A stretch of 64,000 nt of DNA from an uncultured Eubacteriales bacterium (GTDB lineage Bacteria; Bacillota; Clostridia; Oscillospirales; Acutalibacteraceae). The notes beneath the pieces are model-generated. The model was not told the origin of the DNA. It ran no database searches and worked only from the letters and a program-made list of their open reading frames with translations. Position 1 is the first letter of the stretch, and each line of letters opens with the position of its first letter. Positions 16,619-25,096 of this stretch are shown here, one piece after another. The stretch spans positions 124,001-188,000 of the forward strand of contig CAJUDG010000002.1 in NCBI GenBank assembly GCA_910584745.1. Reading direction: 5' to 3'. Position numbers and translations under genes: made by a program.

Positions 16619-17018
16619 GGCGTGCCCCTTTTGCGGGGGAGAAAATGCAATGTTCATAAGGAGTAAATCTGGGCTCGGGATGTGGGTATTGTGTAATAAT
16701 TGTGCTGCAATCGGGCCTACTTGCCAAACGAAAGAAAAAGCCATAGAAGCCTGGAACCGCCGCTATGAGCCGCCCAATGAGCCCCTGACACTGGAGGAGC
16801 TGCGGCAGATGGACGGGGAACCGGTGTGGTGTGTGGATGGTCTTGGAAATCAATGTTGGTGCCTTGTGAATTGTGATGATGGATTGCCGTGTTGCTATGA
16901 TAACGAAACAGGTCTATGGGAAGGTTCTTTCTACGATATGACCGGAGATAGAGAATATGGACTTCACCAAAATGGCTGGCGGGCATATCGCCGCAGGCCG
17001 GAGGAGGAGATAACGTGA
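16587..17018 (+). CDS. Lar-like restriction alleviation protein
   Basis: 143 residues from ATG 16587. KACPFCGGENAMF and the second pair CNNCAAIGP, then EKAIEAWNRR, are the Lar/Com zinc-ribbon family, some members of which reduce host type I restriction. The C-terminal half (VWCVDGLGNQCWCLV to WRAYRR) is a DUF-like extension common in clostridial phages. Overlaps both neighbours. Confidence 0.8.
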   Translation: MPRAEKTAKIKACPFCGGENAMFIRSKSGLGMWVLCNNCAAIGPTCQTKEKAIEAWNRRYEPPNEPLTLEELRQMDGEPVWCVDGLGNQCWCLVNCDDGLPCCYDNETGLWEGSFYDMTGDREYGLHQNGWRAYRRRPEEEIT

Positions 17019-17365
17019 AACCCAATAACGCCTACCTGGCCCGCCAGCAGGCCAAAGAAAAGATCCTGCAGCAGGCCACGGCCGAGACCTACCAGCAGTT
17101 CATGGCCGACACCCTCATGCTCACTCTCAACGACCCGGACATCATGGGCAAGGACACCTTCGGCTATGAGCGGTTGAAGAAAGTAGCCGAGGGGTGGAGC
17201 CGGTATATCGATCAGTTCCACCCGGCGCTGACTGGTTCGCCAGAGGCCGACTATTTGCAAATCAAGCTGGACGAGGGGATTCGCCGCATTATGGGAAAGA
17301 GTGAGGATTTTTCGCCTTTTAATGAGCGGTACGAGTGGATTTCAAAAGTCAAGTACGGGAGGTGA
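17015..17365 (+). CDS. Hypothetical helical phage protein
   Basis: 116 residues from GTG 17015. Helical, with QQATAETYQQFMADTLMLTL and WSRYIDQFHPAL; seen in this place in related phages but of unknown function. Overlap with the gene upstream indicates coupled translation. Confidence 0.7.
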   Translation: MKPNNAYLARQQAKEKILQQATAETYQQFMADTLMLTLNDPDIMGKDTFGYERLKKVAEGWSRYIDQFHPALTGSPEADYLQIKLDEGIRRIMGKSEDFSPFNERYEWISKVKYGR

Positions 17366-17370
17366 CAGCG

Positions 17371-17733
17371 TTGACAAAAGAACTGCTGGAGGATTACCCC
17401 CACATATGCCGAAAGCTGAAACGCATGGAGGGTGTCGTCATGGATACGGTGGAGGGCAGCTCGCCTGAGTTTCCCTACACCAAACATACCGTGAGCATCC
17501 GGGGAGTGCCGGAGCCCAGGCACAGCCAGGAGGCTGAACTGCAACGGCTGAGAGCCCAACGCCGGGAGATCGAGGCATGGGTGGCCGCGCTGCCTACGGA
17601 AAAGGAGAGGACGCTGGTGGAGCTGCACGCGCTCCAAGAAATGCGGTGGCCGGTAGTGTTTCGGAAGACAGGAGATATCAGCCCGGACGCGGCAAGAAAA
17701 CAGTATGAGCGGATATTGAAAAAATATTTGTAA
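17371..17733 (+). CDS. Putative late-gene transcriptional regulator
   Basis: 120 residues from TTG 17371, placed 8 nt after GGGAGGTGA. Coiled N-terminal part, then a helix-turn-helix-like C-terminus (ISPDAARKQYERILKKYL). Size, last position before the late region and shape resemble ArpU/RinA-type late activators, but similarity is weak. A set of three phased repeats lies 13 bp downstream, a natural target site. Confidence 0.5.
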   Translation: MTKELLEDYPHICRKLKRMEGVVMDTVEGSSPEFPYTKHTVSIRGVPEPRHSQEAELQRLRAQRREIEAWVAALPTEKERTLVELHALQEMRWPVVFRKTGDISPDAARKQYERILKKYL

Positions 17734-17745
17734 ACAATTTGTGAA

Positions 17746-17777
17746 TGTCCGTTTTGTCCGCTTTGTCCGTGTATAAT
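17746..17777 (+). promoter_or_regulatory. Putative late promoter with three phased TGTCCG repeats
   Basis: TGTCCG occurs at 17746, 17755 and 17764, exactly 9 bp apart, and TATAAT follows at 17772-17777. No good -35 box is present, so activator-dependent initiation is plausible. It precedes the ParB-methyltransferase and terminase genes. Activator identity is inferred. Confidence 0.55.
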
Positions 17778-17847
17778 GAATAATAGGCAAGCCAGGTAAA
17801 CAACGAGCTTGGGGTTGCCCCATGTTTATACTCCTATTCGGGAATCG

Positions 17848-17880
17848 CGCCTCCTTTGCGGGGGCGCGGTTTTCGTCTGA
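17848..17880 (+). terminator. GC hairpin with short T-run in the late leader
   Basis: CGCGCC and GGCGCG arms (about 17848-17873) enclose a loop of about ten bases and are followed by GTTTTCGTC. It could attenuate transcription from the upstream promoter before the ATG at 17900. Confidence 0.35.
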
Positions 17881-17899
17881 TTACACCAGGGGGTGCAGG

Positions 17900-19237
17900 A
17901 TGAAAAACAAAATGCAGATAGAATACCTCTCGCCGGGGGCGCTCATTCCCAGCCCGCACAACGCCCGGATACACCCGCCAGAGCAGATCCAAGCTATCGC
18001 GGACAACATTCGGGAAAACGGTTTCCTACGGCCTGTGCTCATAGATGGGGAGAACGGCATCATCGGCGGGCATGGGGGCGTGGAGGCGGCAAAGCTGCTG
18101 GAACTGCCGGAGATACCCTGTGTGCGGGCGGACCACCTGACCGAGGCACAGGTGCGGGCCTATATGCTGGCCGACAACCGGCTGGCTGAAATGTCCTACT
18201 ACGACATGGAGGCGGTCAGTAAGGAACTGGAGGCTCTTTCGGAGATGGGCTTTGACCTGGCCCTGACCGGCTTTGACCTATCCGAAGTGCAGGAGGAGGC
18301 CGAGCGCCTGGAGCGGGAGCTCCGGCGCAAGGAGTGCCCCACCAGCTTGAAAGACGTGTTCGTGGTGCCGCCATTCTCTGTGCTGGACACCCGCCAGGGC
18401 TACTGGCAGGACAGGAAGAAACAATGGCTGGACTACGGTATCAAGTCCGAGGTGGGCCGGGGCGACAACCTGACCTTTGCCAAGTCCCTACAGATGGGGA
18501 AGAACGACAACGGCACCAGCGTGTTCGACCCGGTTCTGTGCGAAATCATGTACCGCTGGTTCAACGTGCCTGACGGGGCAATCTTTGACCCCTTCGCGGG
18601 TGGCTCCGTGCGGGGCGTGGTTGCCAAGTGCACCGGCCACTCCTATCAGGGTATCGACCTGCGAGCCGAACAGGTGGAGAGCAACCGGCAGAACGCCGTG
18701 GAGCTGGGCCTGGATGGTTCCGGCCTGGAGTGGATATGTGACGACAGCCGGAACATGGACCAGTACATAGCCGACGGTTCTGCCGACATGGTGTTCACCT
18801 GCCCGCCCTATTTTGACCTGGAGGTCTACAGCAACGATCCCAGAGACATCAGCAGTATGGACTACGAGGGGTTTACCACCGTCTTTCATGAGATCATGTG
18901 CAAGGCGGCAGGCAAGCTCAAGCAGGACCGCTTCATGGTGGTGGTGCTCTCGGACGTGCGGGGGCCGGATGGAAACTACCGGGGGATCGTGGACCGGCTG
19001 ACCGGGGCCTTGCGGGAACAGGGCCTGCGGTTATACAACGACATGATTCTATTCAACGTGGTGGGTTCGTCCTCCTTGCGGGCGCGGAGGAATATGCACA
19101 ACCGCAAGGTGGTGCGCACCCATCAGAACGTGCTGGTGTACTACAAGGGGGATACCGGGAATATTCAGAACAACTTCCCGGCGCTTGAGGAAATTTCGGA
19201 AGAAAATCTCCCGAATGGACTGGACATTTCCGGGTGA
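17900..19237 (+). CDS. ParB-like nuclease domain fused to DNA methyltransferase
   Basis: 445 residues from ATG 17900 behind AGGGGGTGCAGG. ParB/sulfiredoxin-like domain at the N-terminus (IPSPHNARIHPPEQI, GHGGVEAAKLL, ADNRLAEMSYYD). C-terminal methyltransferase with SAM-binding FDPFAGGSVRGVVA and catalytic TCPPYFD. Such fusions are common beside phage terminases; they modify phage DNA against host restriction. Base modified cannot be told from sequence. Confidence 0.9.
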   Translation: MKNKMQIEYLSPGALIPSPHNARIHPPEQIQAIADNIRENGFLRPVLIDGENGIIGGHGGVEAAKLLELPEIPCVRADHLTEAQVRAYMLADNRLAEMSYYDMEAVSKELEALSEMGFDLALTGFDLSEVQEEAERLERELRRKECPTSLKDVFVVPPFSVLDTRQGYWQDRKKQWLDYGIKSEVGRGDNLTFAKSLQMGKNDNGTSVFDPVLCEIMYRWFNVPDGAIFDPFAGGSVRGVVAKCTGHSYQGIDLRAEQVESNRQNAVELGLDGSGLEWICDDSRNMDQYIADGSADMVFTCPPYFDLEVYSNDPRDISSMDYEGFTTVFHEIMCKAAGKLKQDRFMVVVLSDVRGPDGNYRGIVDRLTGALREQGLRLYNDMILFNVVGSSSLRARRNMHNRKVVRTHQNVLVYYKGDTGNIQNNFPALEEISEENLPNGLDISG

Positions 19238-19300
19238 ATCCTTTATGCTGTCAGCGCTGGGAGGCAACCCCCAAGCCAAGTATAAACGGAGGATAACAGT

Positions 19301-19498
19301 ATGAACCCGGAAATCAAAGCCTTGAAAGATACCGCCGAGTATGCCCGCATGATGTACCGCTTGGGGGCTATCACCCGGGAGGAGGCAGCAGAGCGCATCA
19401 AGCCCTATGCGGACGCGTTCAACGCCAAGTCCAAAGAGATAGCGAAGAAGTACCATCAGAAGCCGGGCCGGTTCTCGTTGGCGGCTTATCTGAGGTAA
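19301..19498 (+). CDS. Small conserved phage protein
   Basis: 65 residues, ATG 19301 after ACGGAGGATAACAGT. Helical, with YRLGAITREEAAERIKPYAD; a small protein seen ahead of terminase genes in clostridial phages. Function unknown. Confidence 0.75.
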   Translation: MNPEIKALKDTAEYARMMYRLGAITREEAAERIKPYADAFNAKSKEIAKKYHQKPGRFSLAAYLR

Positions 19499-19502
19499 AA
19501 AA

Positions 19503-19610
19503 CAAGGGCTAAGGTGCGGGAACACCTCGGCCCTCTCGCCTGAGAATCTAACTCTCAGGGTTAGATAGTATATTGTCGCGACACTATCATTGTCAGTATA
19601 GCACAAAGAG
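19503..19610 (+). other. Cluster of three hairpins between small genes
   Basis: GGGC..AGGTG and CACCT..GCCC with loop CGGGAA; CTGAGA/TCTCAG with loop ATCTAAC; GATAGT/ACTATC around ATATTGTCGCGAC. AGTATAGCACA follows. The first hairpin shares GGAA at the 3' side of its loop with those at 771 and 3306. No T-run. Confidence 0.45.
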
Positions 19611-19663
19611 TTCAACTTTTCAACCTCTTGTGTGCTGGCTGTGCAAAACCCAAGGAGAAATCA

Positions 19664-19855
19664 ATGGCGAAAGAAACAGAACAGGCCATAAAGGACGCGC
19701 TGCTGAAGCGCGCTTTAGGCTATGAGTACGAGGAAAAGATTGTAGAGGCCCGCAAGGATGGCTCCCAGAGGGTGCGCATTGTGAAGAAACACGTGCCGCC
19801 TGACCCAAAAGCCGCCGAGCGGGTCTTCCTGTTGATGAAAACAGGAAGATGGTAA
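19664..19855 (+). CDS. Small phage protein upstream of TerS
   Basis: 63 residues from ATG 19664 after AAGGAGAAATCA. Charged helical protein with RVRIVKKHVPPDPKAAERVF. A short protein of this kind commonly precedes the small terminase in clostridial phages; it may be involved in packaging but nothing shows this directly. Confidence 0.7.
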   Translation: MAKETEQAIKDALLKRALGYEYEEKIVEARKDGSQRVRIVKKHVPPDPKAAERVFLLMKTGRW

Positions 19856-19903
19856 ATAAGACCTCCCGCACCTCTCTTTGACGTGTCCCAGAGGAGGATA
19901 TTC

Positions 19904-19989
19904 CCCGGCGGCGACGCCGGGTTCCTTGCCGCTACAGGGAGGGCGGAGCCAAGATAAGCTCCGTGCCGGTTCGATTCCGGCGGGCGGCT
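19904..19989 (+). ncRNA. Structured segment with a tRNA-like T-arm before terS
   Basis: A 7-bp hairpin CCCGGCG-GCGA-CGCCGGG (19904-19921), then a possible tRNA fragment: GCCGC (19928-19932) can pair with the 3' GCGGC, GGAGC/GCTCC (about 19945-19963) as an anticodon-like arm, and GCCGG-TTCGATT-CCGGC (19965-19981) as a textbook T-arm. There is no room for a D-arm and the middle loop has eight bases, so it is not a functional standard tRNA. Could be a tRNA relic or part of a packaging site. Confidence 0.3.
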
Positions 19990-20168
19990 CTTAACAGCCC
20001 CTTTACTAAAAGCCGCCCCGCCTATCCGGGGGTTGGCAATGTTTGGGGCTTATTCAAGACAGTCCCCCAAGCCTCTTTACTATGCGCAACCTGGGGGCCA
20101 TTTGTGCGGCCTTACCGGGCATAACCGGCGGGGCCGCTCCAATTTTTGAAAGAGGAGGTCGGCAAGGT

Positions 20169-20651
20169 GTGGCGAAACTTTCAGAAAAGCAAAAGCGGTT
20201 CGTGCAGGAATATCTTGTGGACCTCAACGCGACTGCCGCTGCAAAAAGGGCGGGGTACAGCCCCAAAACGGCCAGCGAACAGGGAGCTCGGCTGTTAGCA
20301 AATGTTAAGGTTCAGGAAGAAATACAAAAGGCTATCGAAAAGCGCCAGAACCGGGTAGAGATCACCCAGGACAGGGTGCTACAGGAGCTGGCCTCTATCG
20401 CCTTCGCGAAGGGCACGGACTACGCCAGCATTATCTCTGGGGTGGTCATGATGAACGACACCGAGGAATTGACCGAGGAACAGAAAGCCGCCATCGTGGG
20501 TATCAAGCAGACCAAAGAAGGGGTAGAGGTGAAGCTGGCCGACAAGATGAAAGCGCTGGAGATGCTGATGCGCCACCTGGGCCTCCTACAGGCCCAGGAG
20601 AAACAGGAGGACGGTATGCTGCTTGAGCTGATAAAGGGGTTGCAGGAATGA
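20169..20651 (+). CDS. terS: Terminase small subunit
   Basis: 160 residues from GTG 20169 with AGGAGG 10 nt upstream. LSEKQKRFVQEYLVDLNATAAAKRAGYS is the terminase_2 helix-turn-helix, which recognises the packaging site; the C-terminus is an acidic helical oligomerisation region. Overlaps terL by 4 bp. Confidence 0.92.
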   Translation: MAKLSEKQKRFVQEYLVDLNATAAAKRAGYSPKTASEQGARLLANVKVQEEIQKAIEKRQNRVEITQDRVLQELASIAFAKGTDYASIISGVVMMNDTEELTEEQKAAIVGIKQTKEGVEVKLADKMKALEMLMRHLGLLQAQEKQEDGMLLELIKGLQE

Positions 20652-21844
20652 GCTACACAGCGAAACAGAGGGAACTCTTGCGACTCTGGCAAAAAGGAGG
20701 GCTCCGCCGCATTAACCTGTTGGAGGGCTCGGTGTCCTCTGGCAAGACCTGGGTGTCTCTGGTGCTGTGGGCCTTTTGGGTGGCATCCATGCCCCAGGCC
20801 AAATCTTATCTGATGTGCGGCAAGTCGCTGATAGCTCTAAAGCGCAACTGCTTGCTGCTGTTGCAGGAGCTGGTGGGCGAGAGCAACTTTACCTTTTCCA
20901 TTCAGGCAAAAGAGGGGTATCTGTTTGGGCGGCGGGTCTTTTTGGAAGGAGCCAACGACGCTCGGAGTGAGAGCAAGATTCGGGGCATGACCCTGCAGGG
21001 GGCCTACTGTGACGAGCTGACCCAGTTCCCCGAGGACTTCTTTACCATGCTCCTTTCCCGTCTGCGCCTGCCGGGGGCCAAGCTGATTGCCACAACCAAC
21101 CCGGACGCGCCCCTCCATTGGCTCAAGACCAAGTACATCGACCGGGCCGGGGAGTTGGACTTCCTGGACGTCACCTTTACCCTGGATGACAATACCACCC
21201 TGCCCCGGGACTATGTAGACAACCTCAAAAAGGAATATACCGGGGTGTTCTACGACCGGTTTATCCTGGGCCGCTGGACAAAAGCGCAAGGGCTGGTCTA
21301 TCCGTTTTTCAACGAGAAGGATTACACCATAGACACCCAGGATGGGGCGGGCCGCTACTTTGTCAGCATAGACTACGGCACTACCAACCCCTGCGTATTC
21401 GGCCTCTGGCGGCTCAATAAGGGCCATGCGGTGATGGTCAAGGAGTATTACTTCGCCAGCCGGGAGGAACACGAGCAAAAGACCGACGACGAGTATTACG
21501 CCGATTTGGAGAAGTTCACCCAGGGCTGCAAAATAGAGCAGGTGATATTAGACCCCTCTGCGGCCTCCTTTAAGGCGGTTATCCGCAAGCATGGCAAGTT
21601 CAGCGTGAAGAACGCCAAGAACGACGTGCTGGACGGTATACGGATCACCAGCACCCTGATGAAAGGCGGGCATATGCTGTTTGATAAGAGCTGCAAAAAT
21701 ACCATCAAGGAGTTTGGGGCCTATGCCTGGGACGAAAAAAAGCACGAGGACGCGGTTATCAAGGAGAACGACCACAGCATGGACCAGATCCGCTATTTTG
21801 CGGCCACAGTCCTTGCGCGGGAGGTGAAAGCCTGTGGCAATTAA
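20648..21844 (+). CDS. terL: Terminase large subunit
   Basis: 398 residues. Walker A GSVSSGKTW (about 27-35), Walker B region AYCDELTQ (about 119-126), and an RNase H-like nuclease half starting at FVSIDYGTTNP (about 238). PBSX/SPP1-type large terminase that pumps DNA into the procapsid and cuts it. The stop overlaps the portal start. Confidence 0.95.
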   Translation: MSYTAKQRELLRLWQKGGLRRINLLEGSVSSGKTWVSLVLWAFWVASMPQAKSYLMCGKSLIALKRNCLLLLQELVGESNFTFSIQAKEGYLFGRRVFLEGANDARSESKIRGMTLQGAYCDELTQFPEDFFTMLLSRLRLPGAKLIATTNPDAPLHWLKTKYIDRAGELDFLDVTFTLDDNTTLPRDYVDNLKKEYTGVFYDRFILGRWTKAQGLVYPFFNEKDYTIDTQDGAGRYFVSIDYGTTNPCVFGLWRLNKGHAVMVKEYYFASREEHEQKTDDEYYADLEKFTQGCKIEQVILDPSAASFKAVIRKHGKFSVKNAKNDVLDGIRITSTLMKGGHMLFDKSCKNTIKEFGAYAWDEKKHEDAVIKENDHSMDQIRYFAATVLAREVKACGN

Positions 21845-23219
21845 GTTATGGGAGAGGGTGAAGAATTTCATGCGGCAGATTTTGATACCGGCCAGCACCA
21901 TTTACAAGAGCTTTGATGCAGACCCGCCCATCACGGACCAGCAGGAGCGGGCGCTGACCCTCTGGTACGAGCTGTATACCGGTTCACCCCCCTGGGCCGG
22001 TGATGAGGTCAAGCCCCTGGGCCTGCCCAGCGCCATTGCCAAAGAGTTCGCCCAGGTAGTCAGTTCGGAAATGGCCGTAACCCTGGACGGTGGCCCCCGC
22101 GCAGACTATCTCAGCGAACAGGTAGAGCGCAACCTGCCCGGCCTCCAGGCCCGGCTCCCTCTGGGCATTGCCCTGGGAGGGCTGGCGATAAAGCCCTATG
22201 TATCCGGGGGTCGGATTTTCCTGGACGCCACCGGGGCCACGGGTTTCACCCCCCTTCGCTTTGATGATGGGGGTATCTGTGTTTCCGGGGTATTCCGCAG
22301 CCAGCCGGTCAAGGTAGACCGGGCATACTATATCCGGCTGGAATACCATGACCTGACCGAGAACGTGTACACCATCAAAAACAAGGCTTTCCGCTCAGAC
22401 GCCCACGGTCTTTGCGGCACAGAGGTGACCCTTTACACTGTGCCGAACTGGGCCCATATCCAGCCAGATGTGGAGATCCAGCACGTGGAGCGGCCTCTGT
22501 TTGGCTACTTCACGGCAGGGAGTTCCCCCGATTTTTCAGGGCTGGGCGCGTCCGTCTATGCCGGGGAGACCGTGGAGCTGATACGCCAGGCAGACGAGCA
22601 ATGGGAGCGGTTCCTGTATGAGTTCCAAAGCGCGGAGCGGAAAATCATCGCCACGGCAGAGGCTGTTTCCGGGCCGGTCCCCGGGGGCGGGCCCAACCCG
22701 CTGGAGCGTGACCGGCTCTATGTAGCCATGCCATACGACTCCGATGAGTTTTTCAAGGAGTTCTCCCCCGCCCTGCGCAACATGGGCTTTTACGAGGGCC
22801 TGCAGGCCATTCTAAGGCGCATTGAGTTCAACGTGGGGCTGGCCTACGGCGACCTCTCCGACCCTTCCACGGTGGAAAAGACCGCCACAGAGGTACTGTC
22901 CGCCAAGACCCGGAAGTACAACACGGTGCGGGCTATGGAAAAGAGCCTCGCCGCAGCCCTGGAGAACGCGGTCTATGGCATGGACGTATACGCCACTCTG
23001 TACGGCCTGGCACCCCGGGGGGAGTACACCCTGTATGTGGACTTCGAGGACAGCATTCTGACAGACGCGGACGCCCAGCGGGAGCGTGACCGCCAGGACG
23101 TGCGGGACGGGTTCATGCAGAAATGGGAGTACCGGGTGAAGTGGTATCATGAGGACGAGGAGACGGCCAAAGCCATGTGCCCGCCCACAGCTGATACCGG
23201 CCCCGGCTTTGGGTTTTAG
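21834..23219 (+). CDS. Portal protein, SPP1 gp6-like
   Basis: 461 residues from GTG 21834. N-terminal PASTIYKSFDADPPITDQQ and a middle core with ELIRQADEQWERFLYEFQSAE, then VEKTATEVLSAKTRKY near the tunnel loop helix, typical of SPP1-type portals. Forms the dodecameric gate in the head vertex. Directly between terL and the minor head gene. Confidence 0.92.
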   Translation: MAIKLWERVKNFMRQILIPASTIYKSFDADPPITDQQERALTLWYELYTGSPPWAGDEVKPLGLPSAIAKEFAQVVSSEMAVTLDGGPRADYLSEQVERNLPGLQARLPLGIALGGLAIKPYVSGGRIFLDATGATGFTPLRFDDGGICVSGVFRSQPVKVDRAYYIRLEYHDLTENVYTIKNKAFRSDAHGLCGTEVTLYTVPNWAHIQPDVEIQHVERPLFGYFTAGSSPDFSGLGASVYAGETVELIRQADEQWERFLYEFQSAERKIIATAEAVSGPVPGGGPNPLERDRLYVAMPYDSDEFFKEFSPALRNMGFYEGLQAILRRIEFNVGLAYGDLSDPSTVEKTATEVLSAKTRKYNTVRAMEKSLAAALENAVYGMDVYATLYGLAPRGEYTLYVDFEDSILTDADAQRERDRQDVRDGFMQKWEYRVKWYHEDEETAKAMCPPTADTGPGFGF

Positions 23220-23221
23220 CT

Positions 23222-24778
23222 ATGCTGCCCCCGGAGTATCTGGCGGGCGCTCCCGACCGGCTGGCGGCTCTCTATGGAGAGGTAGAGCAGGACATCCTCC
23301 GCAACATGGCCGAGCGCATGGCTACCTATGATTTTTACATTCCAGCGGCCCAGCACCAGCACCAGAAACTGCGGGCCATGGGCCTGCTGGAAGACGATAT
23401 CGAGGCCCAGCTGGCGGGCATGAGCGGGAAAAGCCGGGATGAAATAGGGCGGCTCATGCAGGAGGCGGTCAAGAAGTCCCTGACCACGGACGCGGCCGTT
23501 TACGCGGCGGCGGGCATGGGGCAGGTTGACCCCTTGCAGGCTGCTGGGGTCAAGCGCATTCTGCGGGACGGAATGGCCCAGACCAATGGCCTGTTCGTCA
23601 ACCTGACCCGTACCACGGCCAATACCGCCACAAAGCAGTTTGAGGACGCGCTGGACCGGGCCTGGCTCAAGGTCTCCTCCGGGGCGTTTGACTATAACTC
23701 GGCGGTGCGGACCGCGATTAAAGATTTGTCCCGGCAGGGCGTGGGGGCTATCCAGTATCCCTCCGGCCATGTAGACACCATCGAGGTGGCCGTGCGCCGG
23801 GCAGTCGTCACTGGGGTGAACCAGACCTCGGCAAAATCCCAGCTTGCCCTTATGGACGAGCTGGACGTTGACCTGTTGGAGACCACCGCCCACGCCGGGG
23901 CCCGGCCCGATCACCAGGAATGGCAGGGACAGGTGTTCTGCCGGAAAGGCCATCACCCGAAATACCGGGACTTCGTGGAGTCCACGGGCTACGGCACCGG
24001 GGCGGGGCTCTGCGGGTGGAACTGCCGCCACAGCTTTTACCCCTTTATTGAGGGGGCCAGCCGGGCCTACACCCGGGATATGCTGGAGGGCTACGCCGCC
24101 AAGAATTACACCTATAACGGCCAGAAAATGACCGAGTACGAGGCCACTCAACAGCAGCGCTATATCGAGCACCAGATCCGCCGCTGGAAACGGGAGGGCA
24201 CGGCCATGCAGGCGGCGGGGCAGCCTACAGATGAGGCTGCGGCAAAGGTGGCCGCTTGGCAGGGCCGTATGCGGGATTTCCTCAGCCAGACGGGGCTCAA
24301 GCGGGACGGGGCCAGGGAGCAGGTGGGAAACGCCGTGTTTACATTGTCCCCGGAATCTGGTATAATGAAACCAGCCAAGAGGAAAGCCGGGAATGTTGAC
24401 GTGCAGTATGTGGGAAAAATCGACAAGGAACTGTTCCGCTGTGTTTCGGAGAACATCACCACCGATGAGGTGATTATTACCGATGAGAGGGTGCAGCACA
24501 TCAAAGAGAGACATCCCAACGATTATGAGCGCTTTGTTGGGTATATACCAGCTATTATAGAACAACCTGATTATATCATCGCTGCTAACAAAGATAACAC
24601 CGCTGTGATTCTGAAAGAGATAGAAGACAATGGTGAAAAGTTCAAGTTAGTTTTGCGGTTAAAGGTAAAAACTGACCCTGTGGAGTATAAAAATTCCGTC
24701 CTGACTTTTTGGCATATAGGTGATACCACATGGAGGAAAAGCCTGAAAAACAAGAAAGTTCTTTACAAGCGGGGATAG
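23222..24778 (+). CDS. Minor head protein with C-terminal PBECR-type nuclease domain
   Basis: 518 residues. The first 370 form a phage minor capsid 2/MuF-like head protein, with HAGARPDHQEWQGQVFC and CGWNCRHSFYPF, the usual Cys/His core. From about residue 400 (ITTDEVIITDERVQHIKERH ... DNTAVILKEIEDN ... VLTFWHIGDTTWRKSL) the sequence is more AT-rich and matches the PBECR type of toxin/RNase domain fused to phage head proteins, thought to enter the cell with DNA. The final codons also carry a promoter (24762-24790). Confidence 0.85.
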   Translation: MLPPEYLAGAPDRLAALYGEVEQDILRNMAERMATYDFYIPAAQHQHQKLRAMGLLEDDIEAQLAGMSGKSRDEIGRLMQEAVKKSLTTDAAVYAAAGMGQVDPLQAAGVKRILRDGMAQTNGLFVNLTRTTANTATKQFEDALDRAWLKVSSGAFDYNSAVRTAIKDLSRQGVGAIQYPSGHVDTIEVAVRRAVVTGVNQTSAKSQLALMDELDVDLLETTAHAGARPDHQEWQGQVFCRKGHHPKYRDFVESTGYGTGAGLCGWNCRHSFYPFIEGASRAYTRDMLEGYAAKNYTYNGQKMTEYEATQQQRYIEHQIRRWKREGTAMQAAGQPTDEAAAKVAAWQGRMRDFLSQTGLKRDGAREQVGNAVFTLSPESGIMKPAKRKAGNVDVQYVGKIDKELFRCVSENITTDEVIITDERVQHIKERHPNDYERFVGYIPAIIEQPDYIIAANKDNTAVILKEIEDNGEKFKLVLRLKVKTDPVEYKNSVLTFWHIGDTTWRKSLKNKKVLYKRG

Positions 24779-24790
24779 TTTTGCTATAAT
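24762..24790 (+). promoter_or_regulatory. Consensus promoter inside the end of the minor head gene
   Basis: TTTACA at 24762-24767, 17-bp spacer, TATAAT at 24785-24790. It overlaps the last codons of the head-toxin gene and points at the gene-free structured region. A start near 24797 would yield an RNA ending at the terminators at 24937, 25080 or 25131. Confidence 0.75.
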
Positions 24791-24796
24791 AAGAGT

Positions 24797-25080
24797 AGGA
24801 TAAGGATAGGCTTTGAGGTGAAAAGCGCGTCTTCATGCGCCGCGTGCATTTGCAACGGGCAAAAGAGATGCCGGGAGTGACGCTCCGGCCAAGGCCAATC
24901 TTCTTAGGGGGGTGCCGCAAGGCATCCCCTTTTCCTCAAAAAGTGGACTTTGAGGTGGCAAATTTCGTAGCGACCACACGCCGCTGGTACGACAAGGGGA
25001 AACCCTGAGAGATGCAGGAGGATGCTACGCCTGCCAAAGCCCACCTTACAAGGAGCAGGCTTAGCTTGCTCCTTTCCTTA
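24797..25080 (+). ncRNA. Predicted structured RNA locus within the head operon
   Basis: Two units each start with CTTTGAGGTG (24811 and 24948) and end in a hairpin with a pyrimidine tail: GGGGGTGCC-GCAA-GGCATCCCC-TTTTCC (24908-24935) and AGGAGCA...TGCTCCT-TTCC (about 25050-25077). TTTGAGG of either unit can pair with the single CCTCAAA (24934-24940), giving mutually exclusive folds. Unit 2 has AGGTGG/CCACCT closure (24953-24958 with 25041-25046), a GAAA-tetraloop hairpin (24995-25006), GCAGG/CCTGC (25014-25034) and a pseudoknot CGTAGC/GCTACG (24966-24971 with 25024-25029). Class not recognised. Confidence 0.6.
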
Positions 25081-25096
25081 TGTCATAATTTTGAGT

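Noticed and set aside
23844..24131. Overlapping 95-codon plus-strand frame in the minor head gene
   Set aside because: Arg/Pro/Thr-rich shadow of a GC-rich gene, without ribosome site or recognisable domain.
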